DNA of 64,000 nt from Gnomoniopsis sp. IMI 355080 (lineage: Eukaryota; Ascomycota; Sordariomycetes; Diaporthales; Gnomoniaceae), in contig JAPEVC010000155.1 in assembly GCA_027946555.1 (NCBI GenBank), forward strand, positions 1 to 64,000, in the 5' to 3' direction. Numbering within the stretch: position 1 is the first letter of the stretch; each line of letters starts with the position of its first letter. Under the pieces are notes generated by a model. The model was not told where the DNA came from. It did not search any database and saw only the letters and a program-made list of their open reading frames with translations. The position numbers were made by a program, and so were the translations under genes. Positions 24,103 through 35,473 of the stretch are shown here, in pieces.

Positions 24103-25431
24103 CTTGTTCGAAGTCGAAAGTGATGGTTGAATATCCAAATGCAAGAAATCTAAAATAAAATAAAAATGCAATGGCGAGAAGGAGATATCAAAGTAGCTCA
24201 GGGATGCGAAGGATCCGAGGGAGTGGCCGACACCGTAAGCAAGCAAGACCGTGGCGGCCGGCCGCGGTGTTGGGAAGGGAGACGCGATATTTCGAGAAGT
24301 GAGACACCTCATGAGATATCGCGTCTCTGGAATGAGAAAAGCAGGTCCACTCAGTTATTTGCATTTCTGGCCACCAACGCCACCCTTCACTCTCCTTTGC
24401 TTCTTCTTCCGGTAGTCTTCATCGGCCGATTAGCTTTCGTTTCGGTTGTTTGTCCCTCCGCCCCCCCCCCCCCAAGTTTGGCGAATTCATGTTGTGTGAG
24501 TAGCATGCGGTTGCGCAGTGTGACGATCAAATAATAAGGGGTTGGTCCTTCCGAACAATGAACACATTTGGCGGCGCGGGTACCCGTCACACAAAACATT
24601 GAGGTTGTATAATTAATCTAGCTTGTCATGTTGACAGCTGTCTCGTCTCAATTTGGAAAGTGGCGGCGGGCGGACCCGTTCCAGCTTCGAAACCCTTTTT
24701 AGGCCGTTTCCGGGCTTCCTTGTCAGCCCGTTCCCTCATCAACTTTCTCAGCACCAAAAAAAAGAAGCGAGGCCTGCAAGCCGCGTTTGAATGTGTCCTC
24801 ACTTTATGGCCGCGGGATGCTAAATCGGTGACGATCCTAGCTCGTCATCTGAAGCCTCTGTGTTGGTACTCGGTAACCATCGAAGATAATTAATTCCCTT
24901 TGGTGTCAGCCTCGATGTCTTTGTCTCGACCCGGATAGGCACGTGGCCGTCCACATATCTATGCTTGCATCGAGCCACGGCAAAATTTAAGCTTATAAAG
25001 AAGGTGCATTTGTGTCTTGGGTGTTCATATTACATCCATATTGGCATTCTCAATCCATGCTTCGCACAAGTGCCCGTTCCTTCACGGCCGAGGATATGAC
25101 GATCGGACTATGCAGACCGGGTAATTTATCCAGCTACTGTGGTCGGAGCATGGACCTTTTGCCAATGTGCATAACAACACTTGTCTCTGCAATGGATGGC
25201 TACCGAAATGGTAGCTGATCGTTGTGATGGAGTGCACATTGGTCGCACTTTGTATCCCCATCTGCGCCACCACACACTCCAGTCTCAAGCAACTGGCCGG
25301 CTTCCGAGAAGACAACTTCGCCTACTCAAGTAGTCTACGATACACCCCGAGCTATACCGCATAGTACTCAATGGTATAGCTACTTACCTCTTCGCCAAGA
25401 TACGGCCAGGTAGGTTGGTATTTCAATCTCG
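24103..25431. other. Intergenic region, no recognised gene
   Basis: This is the upstream flank of the tail-anchored gene and a further stretch without supported coding sequence. It includes a C homopolymer at about 24463-24473. Confidence 0.55.
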
Positions 25432-26160
25432 TCACAACGTCTCTAGGACCCAGGAGTCAGGGCTTTGACTTGGTAGAAAGCCCCCTGACACCTTTTGGAG
25501 ATCTTCCGGGCAGATTATATATATACTTTTGTGCAATATTCTGCAACAGTCATGTACAGCGGCATTCCTCATGTAATGAATCACACCGATTTGGTGCTCT
25601 ATTTCAAACCCATATCTAGACCCCCATATGTCTCGAGAATCGTATACAAGTGCAAACTCAAATTCGCCCCCAGAATCGAATGATTCCCACAGTCCAACAG
25701 ACAGTCGCTCGATGGCATGGAAAACTACTGTGACAATCACAGGACCTCTCAAGCTGTTGGCTGCAAGCGACAATCTCCCTCAGTCAAGCGAAGTGATGAA
25801 AAATAACTAAACTCAAGCGCTACTTACAATAGCCCAGGACATGGTGGTTAGCATCGACAGTGATCCCATCTATTGCGGCGACCATTGGACCATCGTGCAG
25901 TGTCCTACACATCGCTGCGCTGGTCACTTCGTGGAGAGTGACTTTGGCCAACCAAGGCCAACCCCCTGAGGGCAAAGATGATAGCGGAGCCGGTATCGCA
26001 GATCCAAAATGGTGAATGTGCGTTGCAATCTCTTCAGGCACCTCACGATGCTTACGCTTCTGCCCGGGGAGATTGTCCTCAATGCGGTACCCCTTGCGTG
26101 TGGGTTCATAGAGGACTTTGTCTTCTTGTTGAACTTCACTAGCCGGCCAGGTATATCGTG
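25432..26160 (-). CDS. Uncertain spliced gene, function unknown (5' end unresolved)
   Basis: On the minus strand a frame ending at 25828 (ANHHVLGY) meets donor GTAAGT. A 67-bp intron (25827-25761) with acceptor TTGCAG then joins, in frame and through a split serine codon, to a frame running from 25760 to a stop at 25432. The upstream part reads KVLYEPTRKGYRIEDNLPGQ and SSLPSGGWPWLAKVTLHE, which has a protein-like composition. An acceptor-like CTAG lies near 26146, but no start codon could be placed. A competing frame in the same region also looks plausible. No family was recognised. It may be a real gene with further 5' exons or a decayed one. Confidence 0.35.
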
Positions 26161-26286
26161 GCCCTGCCCTTGTCCGTCATCTTCTGGACTCTTCCTCTAT
26201 TCTGATGGGTTTCCGGTACAAAGGTCACATCAGACAAGTCTTCAGCAAAGCTAATGCGTCTGTAGCTTATCGCAAGCACTTCAGCC

Positions 26287-26547
26287 ATGCCTATTCGTGT
26301 TCCTCGAGTAGGACGAGCAGGGATACACAGCCAGATTTTCTGGCTTGCAGTACTCACAGCCATCTTGTACTTCATCGGCGCATCCATCCTTGTGATCAAT
26401 TTCACAGGCTAGGATTGGGGACAGAGCCTAGAGACCGTCAAAGAAGAGATCGCAGAGCAGCAGGAAGAAGAGGGCCTGGTCGAGTGGGACTGGTTGGGAG
26501 GAGATTCACCCGTGCTCGCGGATAGAAGGAGGCGGAGTGGATTTTAA
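26287..26547 (+). pseudogene. Possible broken small membrane-protein ORF with in-frame TAG
   Basis: From ATG at 26287 the frame reads MPIRVPRVGRAGIHSQ and then a hydrophobic helix IFWLAVLTAILYFIGASILV. A TAG follows at 26410-26412, and the same frame continues as SLETVKEEIAEQQEEEGLVE to TAA at 26545-26547. The two halves look like one protein: a membrane segment followed by an acidic helix. CAG to TAG is a single transition that would explain the break. A very short intron, a sequencing error or chance are alternatives. The start codon overlaps a minus-strand ATG, so only one of the two frames is likely to be real. Confidence 0.35.
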
Positions 26548-26840
26548 AATCAATTATGCGAGAGTTTCACCGATATACGGGAAGGCAGGCGAGAATGATC
26601 TCTCGGAGAAGTGTACAGTCGCCGGGAGGATTCGACAAAATCAGGTAGGCTGGAACTGAGGCCCAAGTTGGGTTGGAGCATACATTGTTTTGACGCCGCC
26701 GGCTCTAAGCTGATTACGGCGGTATATCGATGGGCACTTTGATGCGATAAATAGCACAGTATTTGGCCTAGACACTGACCGGGTATCGAATGGGTTGTTG
26801 AGGATATTCCCCCGCAGCACAGGGTTTTGGAGCCAGCGGC

Positions 26841-27928
26841 TTACTCGGAAGCCTCTTTGGTCTTCTTCCTCTTCTTTGGTTTTTGTCCTGGCTCTTCTGG
26901 TGGAACAAAGTCCTGTTCCCTCTCCCGCTTCTTCTCTTCTTTTCTCTGTTTTGCCTTCTCTTCCCGTTCTGCCCGTGCCGCCCGTTCCTTGGCCTGCTTG
27001 CCCAAGAAGTACTCGCCGCTTTCGATCTGAAGGTCCACTTTGCTCTTCTCCGGTGCCGGTGGAAAAGCCGTGTAGGTTTTCTTGCTCTTGTCTGTAACTT
27101 TGAGAGGCACCCGTCTCTTGCTGAGATTCTTTTTGAAGTGAGGCAAGAAACGATCCCAGCTCTCATTGGCCAGCTCTGGATCCTTTGCCAGCTCTCTCTT
27201 GATCATCAATTCCTTGATGAGGTAGATAGGATGGACGTTGTTCATGCAGTCCTCGACAACCCTTCGCACTTCCTTCAACGTCTTGAAAGGACCCATTACA
27301 CTGACAGTATTTCCATGGACCATGATGTAGGTTTCTGTCAAAAGCTCGAGGGCTTTCAAGGTTGAGCCGTTGGGTCCCAGAATTCTCTGCCGCCGTTTCA
27401 CAAACTTCTCCTTATTTGAGGTCAAATTTCGAATCTTGATAATGTCGCAGGCGACTCCGTCCTCGAGGATTTTGATGGCTTGAGGTGCCGGCACACTTCG
27501 AGCGAGCAGTTTTATGAGATCACGGGCGTTGAGGATGGCAGCAGGGTCGAAAGTTTTTCGGGTGGTCTTAACGGTCATCATACCCTCAACCAAATCCAGC
27601 GTACAAGCAATGCCGTGCTTCTCGAGCGCTCGCGTGACAAGGGGCCACTGTAGAATTCAGCTGTCAGTGACGAGATCGTACGATCGGGGGCTGTTCGCTG
27701 CTCACTGCTTCTTTCAAGTAGACTTCGCGGTATTTTGGAAACAGGACTGTGAAGGTAGATTCTTCTGTGAAGGTGCCTCCAGCATTGTCCTCACGCTTGA
27801 AGGCGGGGATCTCCCATTTATTGATGTCGTCCGTGTCCCACCTGCAATGAGTTGTTAGAAGCCAGAGTGCAAGAGATTGAAGAGAGGGAAGTTACGGACG
27901 GCTTATCCTTCTCGTGTTTCGTTGACAT
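26841..27928 (-). CDS. krr1: KRR1 small-subunit processome component
   Basis: A nucleolar KH-domain protein needed for 18S rRNA processing and 40S assembly. Exons on the minus strand: 27928-27900, 27841-27706 and 27647-26841; 972 nt, 323 residues (yeast Krr1 has 316). After splicing, the N-terminus reads KPWDTDDINKWEIPAFK, as in the family. The KH region contains RRQRILGPNGSTLKALELLT, and MVHGNTVSVMGPFKTLKEVR follows. The C-terminal tail is highly basic and helical, rich in Lys, Arg and Glu. The first intron uses an uncommon GTCCGT donor, required to keep the frame. Confidence 0.95.
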
Positions 27929-30900
27929 TGTGACGAAAGAGAATGTAGAGAGATGTGGTGAAAATGTTTGTTAGACAAAAGTTGTTTCGGCGAGCAGGGA
28001 CAGTGAAGTCCTATAAAATTTCAGACCCACCGGCAGGCAACGCGATGGACAAGGCTTATCGATTGCAGAGCTGCTTACTAATAGTAAGTATGGACACATG
28101 CAGCAGTAGAGTGACTTTCTTTTAAGCCGCATGCTCAAGTCTGTCTCAGCCTTTCCAATTCGCACCACTTCAATATCGAAATCCAGATCACCGATGCGAT
28201 ATATCCTGTGGGGCTCCGTCTGTGCCCGACTTTGTGACGCTGGACAGTCCCAATGTGAAAATGGTCTACGCGATTAGGTGCTTGTCTACGAAGCATTTTC
28301 CGATTCAATGAAAATGCTACCATGCAACCTGTTCCTCTCGGATCGCAAATGGCATGTTCTCAATACGAGATATGAATTTGACTGTTCAATGGGTATATGC
28401 AACATAGTCCAAATATATCTTGAAATAAGCTTCACGCTCCCGCAGATCGATCTGCAACCATTTTCTCCACTTGAAAAGATTCATGTCTACCTAATGTGCA
28501 TCACATGTCGCATTAAGCAGGTTCAGGTTTTCTGTGACTGGACACGTACCAAAGTCCTTTCCCGCTTCCGAAGTCTTCATCAGAAGCTGCCGGCGTCAGT
28601 TGACTTTTCGTGACCAGCTCATATTGAGTGGAAATCGACCTCCGTCCTTCGGGCGGGTCATGTCTGCTTAGATACATTAGATTTTTCTCTTTTTGGGGGG
28701 GACGACGGGTGCCGAACAGATGAAATATGAAAGATTCACCATCCCACAGATATTTCAACATCACCAAAATCACACCCTGCCAAGGCGTTGCATGACATGT
28801 GTGCGGTGGGTTGTCATAGCGCCACTTGGTTGAATAATGTGGTCTATTTCACCGAGTAAATCCACTGCTTGCTGAGCAAAAACCTCGCGTGTCAGTCCAT
28901 CGGGGCCCAAGTATCACTCAATGAAGCCATCAATTCACGTAAGGCTACCCGGCCTAGACCTTGTTCGGGAATTTCAAATAGGCACCTGCTGGCCCACGAT
29001 ACCACTCGATGCAGTTTGACGAGCCTTCGCTTGTGATTTCGAAAAAAGGTATGTAGTGCAATGTCGGGCGAAATCGAAAATTGGGGTGCGGCGTAGCATG
29101 AGCGCCTATGTGTATGTGTTCTTCAATTGATTTTCATGTTGCATTTCAGTCTTCGTAATTCTCTTCACCTTTCAAATGAAATATTCTCCAAAATTGCTTA
29201 TCTGACAGCCACCTTGGTATGGGTCTGCAACACACAAGCGAAGGAGATGTTTGCCCAAGTCCATTCATCTAGGTATGTATTCTAACGAGGAACTGTACTT
29301 CATGACAAATCTCACCAGCCAAAGACGTGGTCATATACTGTCCAAGATGTACAAGGATGATTTTGCCAAATCACTGGCTATGATTTTTTATGCCTATAAA
29401 ATAACTCGCGGCGTTGGTGGCTGCGCCAACCTTGGAGATGAGGCTCGAAGCATACCGGAAATGGATGTCCGTTCTCAATCGATCATTGTTACGAACATGT
29501 TAACCGAGATTCGGAACCAACCAGAAGCAATTCAAATCTCAGGGTTGGGTATTCGGTCAAGGCAATGCTGGGAGATAGAGCCGCAAATTACTTCCTACGA
29601 GATACCCGACATCAGGACAGGGCCGAGATGAACGCTGCACTAGGCTACCCGGTGTGGAATACGATTTAGGTCACGGCACAATGCAAGGGCCTCCTTCTAT
29701 AATCTACCTGAGATTTCTTTTTTATCCTGAAAGAGCACAGGTCACATACTTCATTGAGGTCAGTCATACTGCATTGTCGCTCTAGGCTTAATTATTAATT
29801 CAGCAAGCTACTATTCAAGAGCATTTGTTCCCATATGGATGAGAGTTTATAACGCACATGAAATTTTCAAAAGTCAAATAATAGAGGTTTTTGATTCATT
29901 CAATTAGTAGAGATGATATGCAAGATGCAAGACATTACAGTAATGTTCATCGAATTGGGCAAGGCTGAGATGTGCCTATAAATAGGTATGTGCATATACC
30001 AATTAGGTAAAGATTATTATGTGACCCTGGTCCTACCACACCCACATGCGAAAACAGCAGCTTAGTCTGGAAAGAACACGAGGCTTTCCACCCTTTTTAT
30101 CCACCCACCCCCCGGGAGTCTTCAGAAAGGAGACATCTGTTCCCAGCTGAGGAGAGTTTCAGACATGTTATATCGGGCAAAAGCATCTAGACAATTGTTG
30201 ACTCCAGGTGTGGAAGCATTCCCTTTCTGCACGTAATAATACAGTGCGTGAGACTCCATTCTCGCCTCCGCGTGCGCCGGCCCCCCCGGACCCGTATTCA
30301 AGGATACGCGATACTCAGGGGCTAGGGTCATTCTCGGTAATCCTCGTCATAATTTACCCAATCGACCTCTATCGATTACGGCGTCGCTCAGATTGTCTCT
30401 GGCCAGCCTTCTGGAGTGGTATAGTTCGACTTGCGCTCTTCTTCACTTTCTCACTTACTCCTTTACTGCTCCGAAACCTCCGGATGTGAAATGTAATAGC
30501 CTGAAGCAATCCAAGAAAACCGACTAATTTCTTTAACTTTTGCTTCTTCCTTCGAGTCACTCATTTGGTCTCTTTGATACACTCGCTCTCTACCTCGTGC
30601 CTAATTTTATCTCACTGTCAAGTTGTCCGAATATCACAATCCCTGATCAATACCAGAATCTAGACGGATTATCACGGGTCTCCACCTCGAAGCACCGCGT
30701 CGTTCCGCACGCCAGGTCCCAGAAGCAAGCTAGCTACCTACTCAGGATACCCCGTCATCGAACGCGCTCGAGGCACCATTCCCCAACGAAGCTGGTCATC
30801 AACAAGGCTTGCTCCTTCCAAATTCTACAAGCAGAACGTCGCCTCGAGTCTCATCTCGACTACCCTTTACAACCGCCAAGCTGGCTCGCCTACGCTCCCC

Positions 30901-30991
30901 ACTCCTTCCACTACCTGTGCCCTCGCTGGCGTTGACACCACCACCCGATCACCCGTGCCAGTTGGCCCCCTTTCAGTTCCGAGGGATCAAG
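27929..30991. other. AT-richer intergenic region and areB leader
   Basis: No supported gene. The stretch from about 28.3 to 30.05 kb looks visibly more AT-rich than its surroundings and has only short frames, one of which (29251-29631) would need a TTG start. From about 30.4 kb the sequence becomes pyrimidine-rich, consistent with the promoter and 5' leader of the long areB transcript. Confidence 0.5.
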
Positions 30992-33296
30992 ATGGAAGAA
31001 CCGCCGGTGCTGCCGCCGCCAGCGATCCTGGAGCCAATTTCTCGACCCAGTTCCGCATCAACAACGGCCTCACAAAAGGAATCACTACCCGGGATTTCCG
31101 CCATAGCAGCTGCAGCTGCAGCGGCGGCCGCCGCCGTAACAAGCTCACCTCAGTTGGGGTTGAGGTATGTGGATTTTCCTTTGAAGACTTGGGATGGACG
31201 ATGAGTCTCGCAGCATGCCGAGCAACACTCAGTTGGAGCCCTTGCGCTGTTGCTGCCAGATTTTATATTCGGAAAAGCAGTGATACGGGGCTGGTAGGGC
31301 AGACAGTGTTGTTGACCCGGGAGGAAATGACTTGGCTGTGCCTGTACTGTAACGTCGTACTAATTTGCTGCCCACAACCCGACAGAGAGCCAACGACAAG
31401 TGCGCCATCCGCCATGAATTATCAATACTCAACGCCCGCCTCGGCTCCGGCCACGAGCGCAGGAGGGAACTTGGTAAGTAAATCATCTCGATCATCCTCC
31501 TGTTCGCTTGTCTTGCCCAGACATCCCCATGGCCCACAGTCCTGCTTTCTGCTGCAGCCCGTCACGGCGGATGCCCAACAAAGGGATCAGCACGATTCAG
31601 ACCGGTTCAGACCGATACAGTCCAGTTTAGTCCAGTCAGATCGAGTGTCGAAACTTTGCAGTTGGCAAAGTCAGCCTGTTCAAGATCAAGGTCTCGAGAG
31701 AGTGCTCAGTTACATCGACTACCTATTTAAGGGAAAATGCGTGGTATGGGGTGCCGGGACCCCTGCTGATGCCATTTTCGTTATCGCTCCAAGCGGGGCT
31801 TCTTTTCATATGCAAGCTGCATGATTGGTGGAGCCGCCCTTGGCTGGGGGCCTGCTGTCCACTTTCCACTGCCGACATTTGGGGGCTTGTTGAAATTTCT
31901 GCCACCCCGACCAACTCTCGACTTCCGCTGCTGCGATAAGAAACTTATCAAGATAAACCTCTCTCCATCCCCCCGACTTTCTTATCGTTGCTGCGACCGC
32001 CGCCATCATATCGCATCGCATCGCATCGCATCGCCTCGCCTCGCCTTGCCTTCACTCAACCCACAAACTTCTTCTTCTCTCTTGACTTGTTGGAGTGCTG
32101 CCCTGAGGCCGTCACCCTGTCTCACCACACCCATCATGGCGTCCATGGCAGCAGCTAACAGTGACCAACAAACACAGCAACCCACATGTATGAATTGCCA
32201 GACCTCGACTACCCCTCTCTGGCGGCGCGATGAGGCTGGCCAGGTCCTCTGCAATGCCTGCGGTTTGTTCCTCAAGCTACATGGCCGCCCGCGCCCAATC
32301 TCTCTCAAGACCGATGTCATCAAGAGCCGCAACCGTGTCAAAACTATGCGCCCGGGCATGGAAGTCAAGAAAAAGGTGCGTCAAGTCGCAAACCCTCCCT
32401 ACCTCCGCTCCTTCGGAACATGCCATTCTCCACTATGACGATTCAAAGTCCTTCGTTTACTCGGGGCTGATAATCTTCATGTTGATCAGAACCAGGCTGT
32501 TGCCTCCGGTGCCACTGCCGCTGACATCCAGGCCCAGAATGCTGCTGCTGCTGCTCTCAGCGCCAGCGTGCGACAAAAGGGCAACGGCCACCTCGACGAC
32601 ACAAACTCCCCCGTTTCTCGAACTGCGACTCCTCACATGTACGGCAACCACATGATGTACCACGGTATGGACGATCATCACCTCCAACAGCCTCTAGCCG
32701 ACTTTGGCGTTGATGCCAATGGCAACGCTCACTCTCCTATGAACGGAGACGCTATCCAGACTCCCAATCAACTTCTCGCCGTCAACTCTGGGCTGAAGAC
32801 CCGTGTCGATGAGTTGGAGGTTATCAACGACTTGATCCAGCGGCGCCTCCAGCACTACGAGACATATGGCACTGGTGGTACCAACGAGGAGGGTCTCGTG
32901 GTCGCGGCAAACCTACGTGCTCAGATCGAATCTCTGCAGCAGTCAGAAGCACAGCTGCGTTCCCAACTTGAAGAGAGTCATCGACGGGAAAATGCCATGA
33001 AGAGACGTCTGGATGAGATGGAGATCGAGCTTAATGCCCTTCAATCACAAGACCATGACAACGGTCGCGCCAAGAGACCCCGTCTGGATGAGGAGCCCGT
33101 GGTCAACCTTGAGGAGGAAATCAGGCAAGAGGTCCAACAAACCCCCACAGAGGTTGTTCCAGAAGTTGTCCCAGAAACTGTCCCAGAGGCTCTCGAGGAC
33201 GTCCCTGCTGAAGCCCCAGCGCCCGAGGCTCAGCCCGAGGCTCAAGCTGAGGCCCCCATGACGGAAGCCGATGCTTTGAAGGAAGCCTTGGCTTAG
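30992..33296 (+). CDS. areB: GATA-type transcription factor AreB/ASD-4, long isoform
   Basis: A nuclear GATA factor acting in nitrogen regulation and development. Long-isoform exons: 30992-31164, 31388-31473, 32155-32375 and 32490-33296; 1287 nt, 428 residues. Exon 1 encodes MEEPPVLPPPAILEP and an alanine run. Exon 2 encodes ANDKCAIRHELSILNARLG. The single zinc finger (CX2CX17CX2C, CMNCQTSTTPLWRRDEAGQV followed by LCNACG) is followed by LKLHGRPRPISLKTDVIKSR. The C-terminal half carries heptad-like coiled coil (LKTRVDELEVINDLIQRRL and a second stretch), a short basic motif (AKRPRL) and an acidic Pro/Glu-rich tail. A second ATG at 32136, inside the last long intron, gives a 348-residue short form (MASMAAANSDQQ). 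The homologue in Fusarium is known to make several transcripts. Finger and coiled coil are shared by both forms. Confidence 0.9.
31784..31990. promoter_or_regulatory. areB: Cluster of GATA-factor binding motifs in areB intron
   Basis: HGATAR-type cores occur at 31935-31940 (GATAAG), 31944-31949 (CTTATC), 31952-31957 (GATAAA) and 31981-31986 (CTTATC), plus a looser one near 31790. Four lie within about 52 bp. They sit in the intron of the long transcript, about 150-200 bp upstream of the internal ATG at 32136, where a promoter for the short form would be. The inference is control by GATA factors, including possible autoregulation. Confidence 0.6.
32010..32050. repeat. Imperfect ATCGC/CTCGC pentamer repeat
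   Basis: About four ATCGC units followed by CTCGC and CTTGC variants, located about 90 bp before the internal areB ATG. It would lie in the leader of the short transcript. Confidence 0.8.
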
Positions 33297-33895
33297 TCTC
33301 CGTACTTTCCCTAGGGCCTTTGTTTGTTTCCGACAGCCTTGCGATGTCGATGTGACGAGTCATTACCATGCGTTGTGCCTTTCAATCTGATCGTGACGCC
33401 TAATACCCAATCTGCGACACATCGACCAAACTCAGGCCTATACCGTTTTTACGGGAGCGTCACTGCTAGTTGACCAAGTGCATGCTGCCATGTGCGCTGC
33501 GATAATGGCCAATTCGACGCTTATCTGGGCCCTGATCCAGTGCGATCTGGGGTACAGGACCAGGTCGTGGTGAGGGGGGCGGACAGTCCATAATGATGCT
33601 TTTCCCCATCACGTGTCTTTCATCTGATTATTGGGCAGGAGTCGGGCGGGGTTTTATACACACGCAACAGGGCGATTTGCGTGGAGTTGAAGGAGTATAT
33701 TAGGTAGGAATTGATCGCCTCTATTTAGATTACGGCCAATGGAACAGAAAAGTTCATGCTTCAAACAAGAAAAAGGCAGCGGTACTTCCGTTTTGTGTAA
33801 AGCGGTATGGCTATTAGATATGAGTCTTTCCTCTCAACTATGGGCAGACGAATCAGAATTCTTGTACATGGTCTGAAGCTATTGCCTCTTCGACC
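33297..33895. other. Convergent intergenic region
   Basis: This holds the 3' flanks of areB (plus) and the MDR oxidoreductase (minus). No coding sequence seen. Confidence 0.7.
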
Positions 33896-35057
33896 TCACA
33901 GCTTGAAGGACGGGCCAGCCTCAGAGGAGATATCGATCACCAACTTGCCGAATTGCTTGCCGTCTTTCATATCAGCAAAAAGACCGTCGATACCCTCGGT
34001 ATTTCTCAAACCCTTGACCACCTTACTGATGACTGGCCGGATCTGCTTCTCCTGCACAAATCTCACCATCTGTCTGAACTCTTCTCGCGATCCCATCGTG
34101 CTGCCTTTTAGTTCAATATTCTTCAAGACCGCTTGCATGGACCAGTCCATTTTGGGAGAGACAGTCATGCCGTACTGCGAGATAATGCCTCCTGCCTTAA
34201 GCAAGCGCGTCGACTTGGCCACAATATCTCCACCAGCGCCGTCGATTACCGCATCCAAGAACGGCCTGTCCTTCGGAAGTTGCTTCAAAAGCGTCTTATC
34301 CCAGTCCTTCTCCCGGTAGGACACGCCTCCCTTGGCGCCCATCTTTACAGCCTTTTCAATCTTCTCCTTGTCGCCGCTCGTCACCCACACGTTACACCCC
34401 AGCGCCACCGCAAACTGCAACACCTGCAGCGCCACCCCACCTCCGATCCCCGTCACCAGGATATTTCGTCCAGGCGCCGCGTTCGGTCCCGTCTTGGTCA
34501 CCAGCGCCCGCCACCCCGTCAGCCCGGCCAGGGGCAGCGCCGCGCCCTCGACGGCGGACAGATGCGCCGGCGCCGGCTCGACGTCCTCCTCGCTGCAGAC
34601 AATAAACTCTTGCGCCATGCCCGCATCGTAGCGCTCCGTGGCGCCGATCACGCTGTATGCGCTGAGGTCCTCGGGCCCGTCCGGGTGGGCGATCCAGCCG
34701 CGCGCGGGGGCGAGGAGCACGTGCGTGCCGGCCTTGGTCAGGTGGCTGCGCGTGCACTGCGGGCCGGCTTGCTCGACGGTGCCGTGCCCGTCGGCGAGAA
34801 GCGGGTGCGTGAAGGAGATGCCGGGGTACAGGTGCTGCCGGATGAAGAGGTCGCGGTGATTGAGGGCCGCGGCATTCAGGCGTATGAGAAGTTCCTTGGG
34901 CCCAGGTGTAGGCAAGGGCACTTCTTTGAGTTGAAGTCTGGGAGCTGTTAGTTTTCACTGTGAACAAAAAGGGGGTGGTTTCGGGTGGAATGGCTCACGG
35001 GTAGTACACCTTGCCCGGTTTTCCATCGATCTTCTTCAGAGTCATTTGCACAGGCAT
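33896..35057 (-). CDS. Zinc-free medium-chain (MDR) quinone oxidoreductase-like protein
   Basis: An NAD(P)H-dependent oxidoreductase of the quinone-reductase/YogA type. Exons on the minus strand: 35057-34999 and 34937-33896; 1101 nt, 366 residues. The reading frame selects an acceptor at 34938 (CCCAG), giving KVYYPLQLKEVPLPTPGPKE. The GroES-like part contains NHRDLFIRQHLYPG and ADGHGTV. The Rossmann part has the motif VTGIGGGVALQVLQFA. The structural and catalytic zinc cysteines of alcohol dehydrogenases are missing, so a zinc-free reductase is more likely. The substrate is unknown. The start MPVQMTLKK could equally be the second methionine, four codons on. Confidence 0.88.
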
Positions 35058-35473
35058 CTTGAGCAATGTGTTGTGTTGCCGCGTTCTCTTGGGCTGGCGT
35101 ATAAGACTGGACTTGTGTAAAGGCCCACACTTCGAAAGATAACAGTGATTATGAATTGGAGAGAAAGTGAAGCCAAGCAATGGAGGCCTACTGAGAAGCA
35201 GCCTCGACATGTGCGGAAAGGAAATACGTCTGATACACTATAAGCCAGCCCGGAGTGGAGGACCGGAAACCACCCAAAAGGCGGGCCCCGCATCGGCATG
35301 CTTGACTTGCCTCGGCTGTTGGACACGGCCGGTCAGTCCGGAGCCGGGTCGGGATTTTCCTCACACCTCCCCGGGGGACCTGAATATAAAGGTCCCAGGC
35401 TGCGATTGATTTTTGGACTATAGTATCTGGTTTTTATTCTTTCTGGCGTAGTTAGACTTCGGCTGCTGATAAG
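35058..35473. other. Intergenic region
   Basis: This is the upstream flank of the MDR oxidoreductase gene. The sequence between it and the YeeE/YedE gene shows no coding signal. Confidence 0.7.

Noticed and set aside
29251..29631. 126-codon plus-strand frame
   Set aside because: It would start with TTG, lies in AT-rich DNA, and has no recognised domain.
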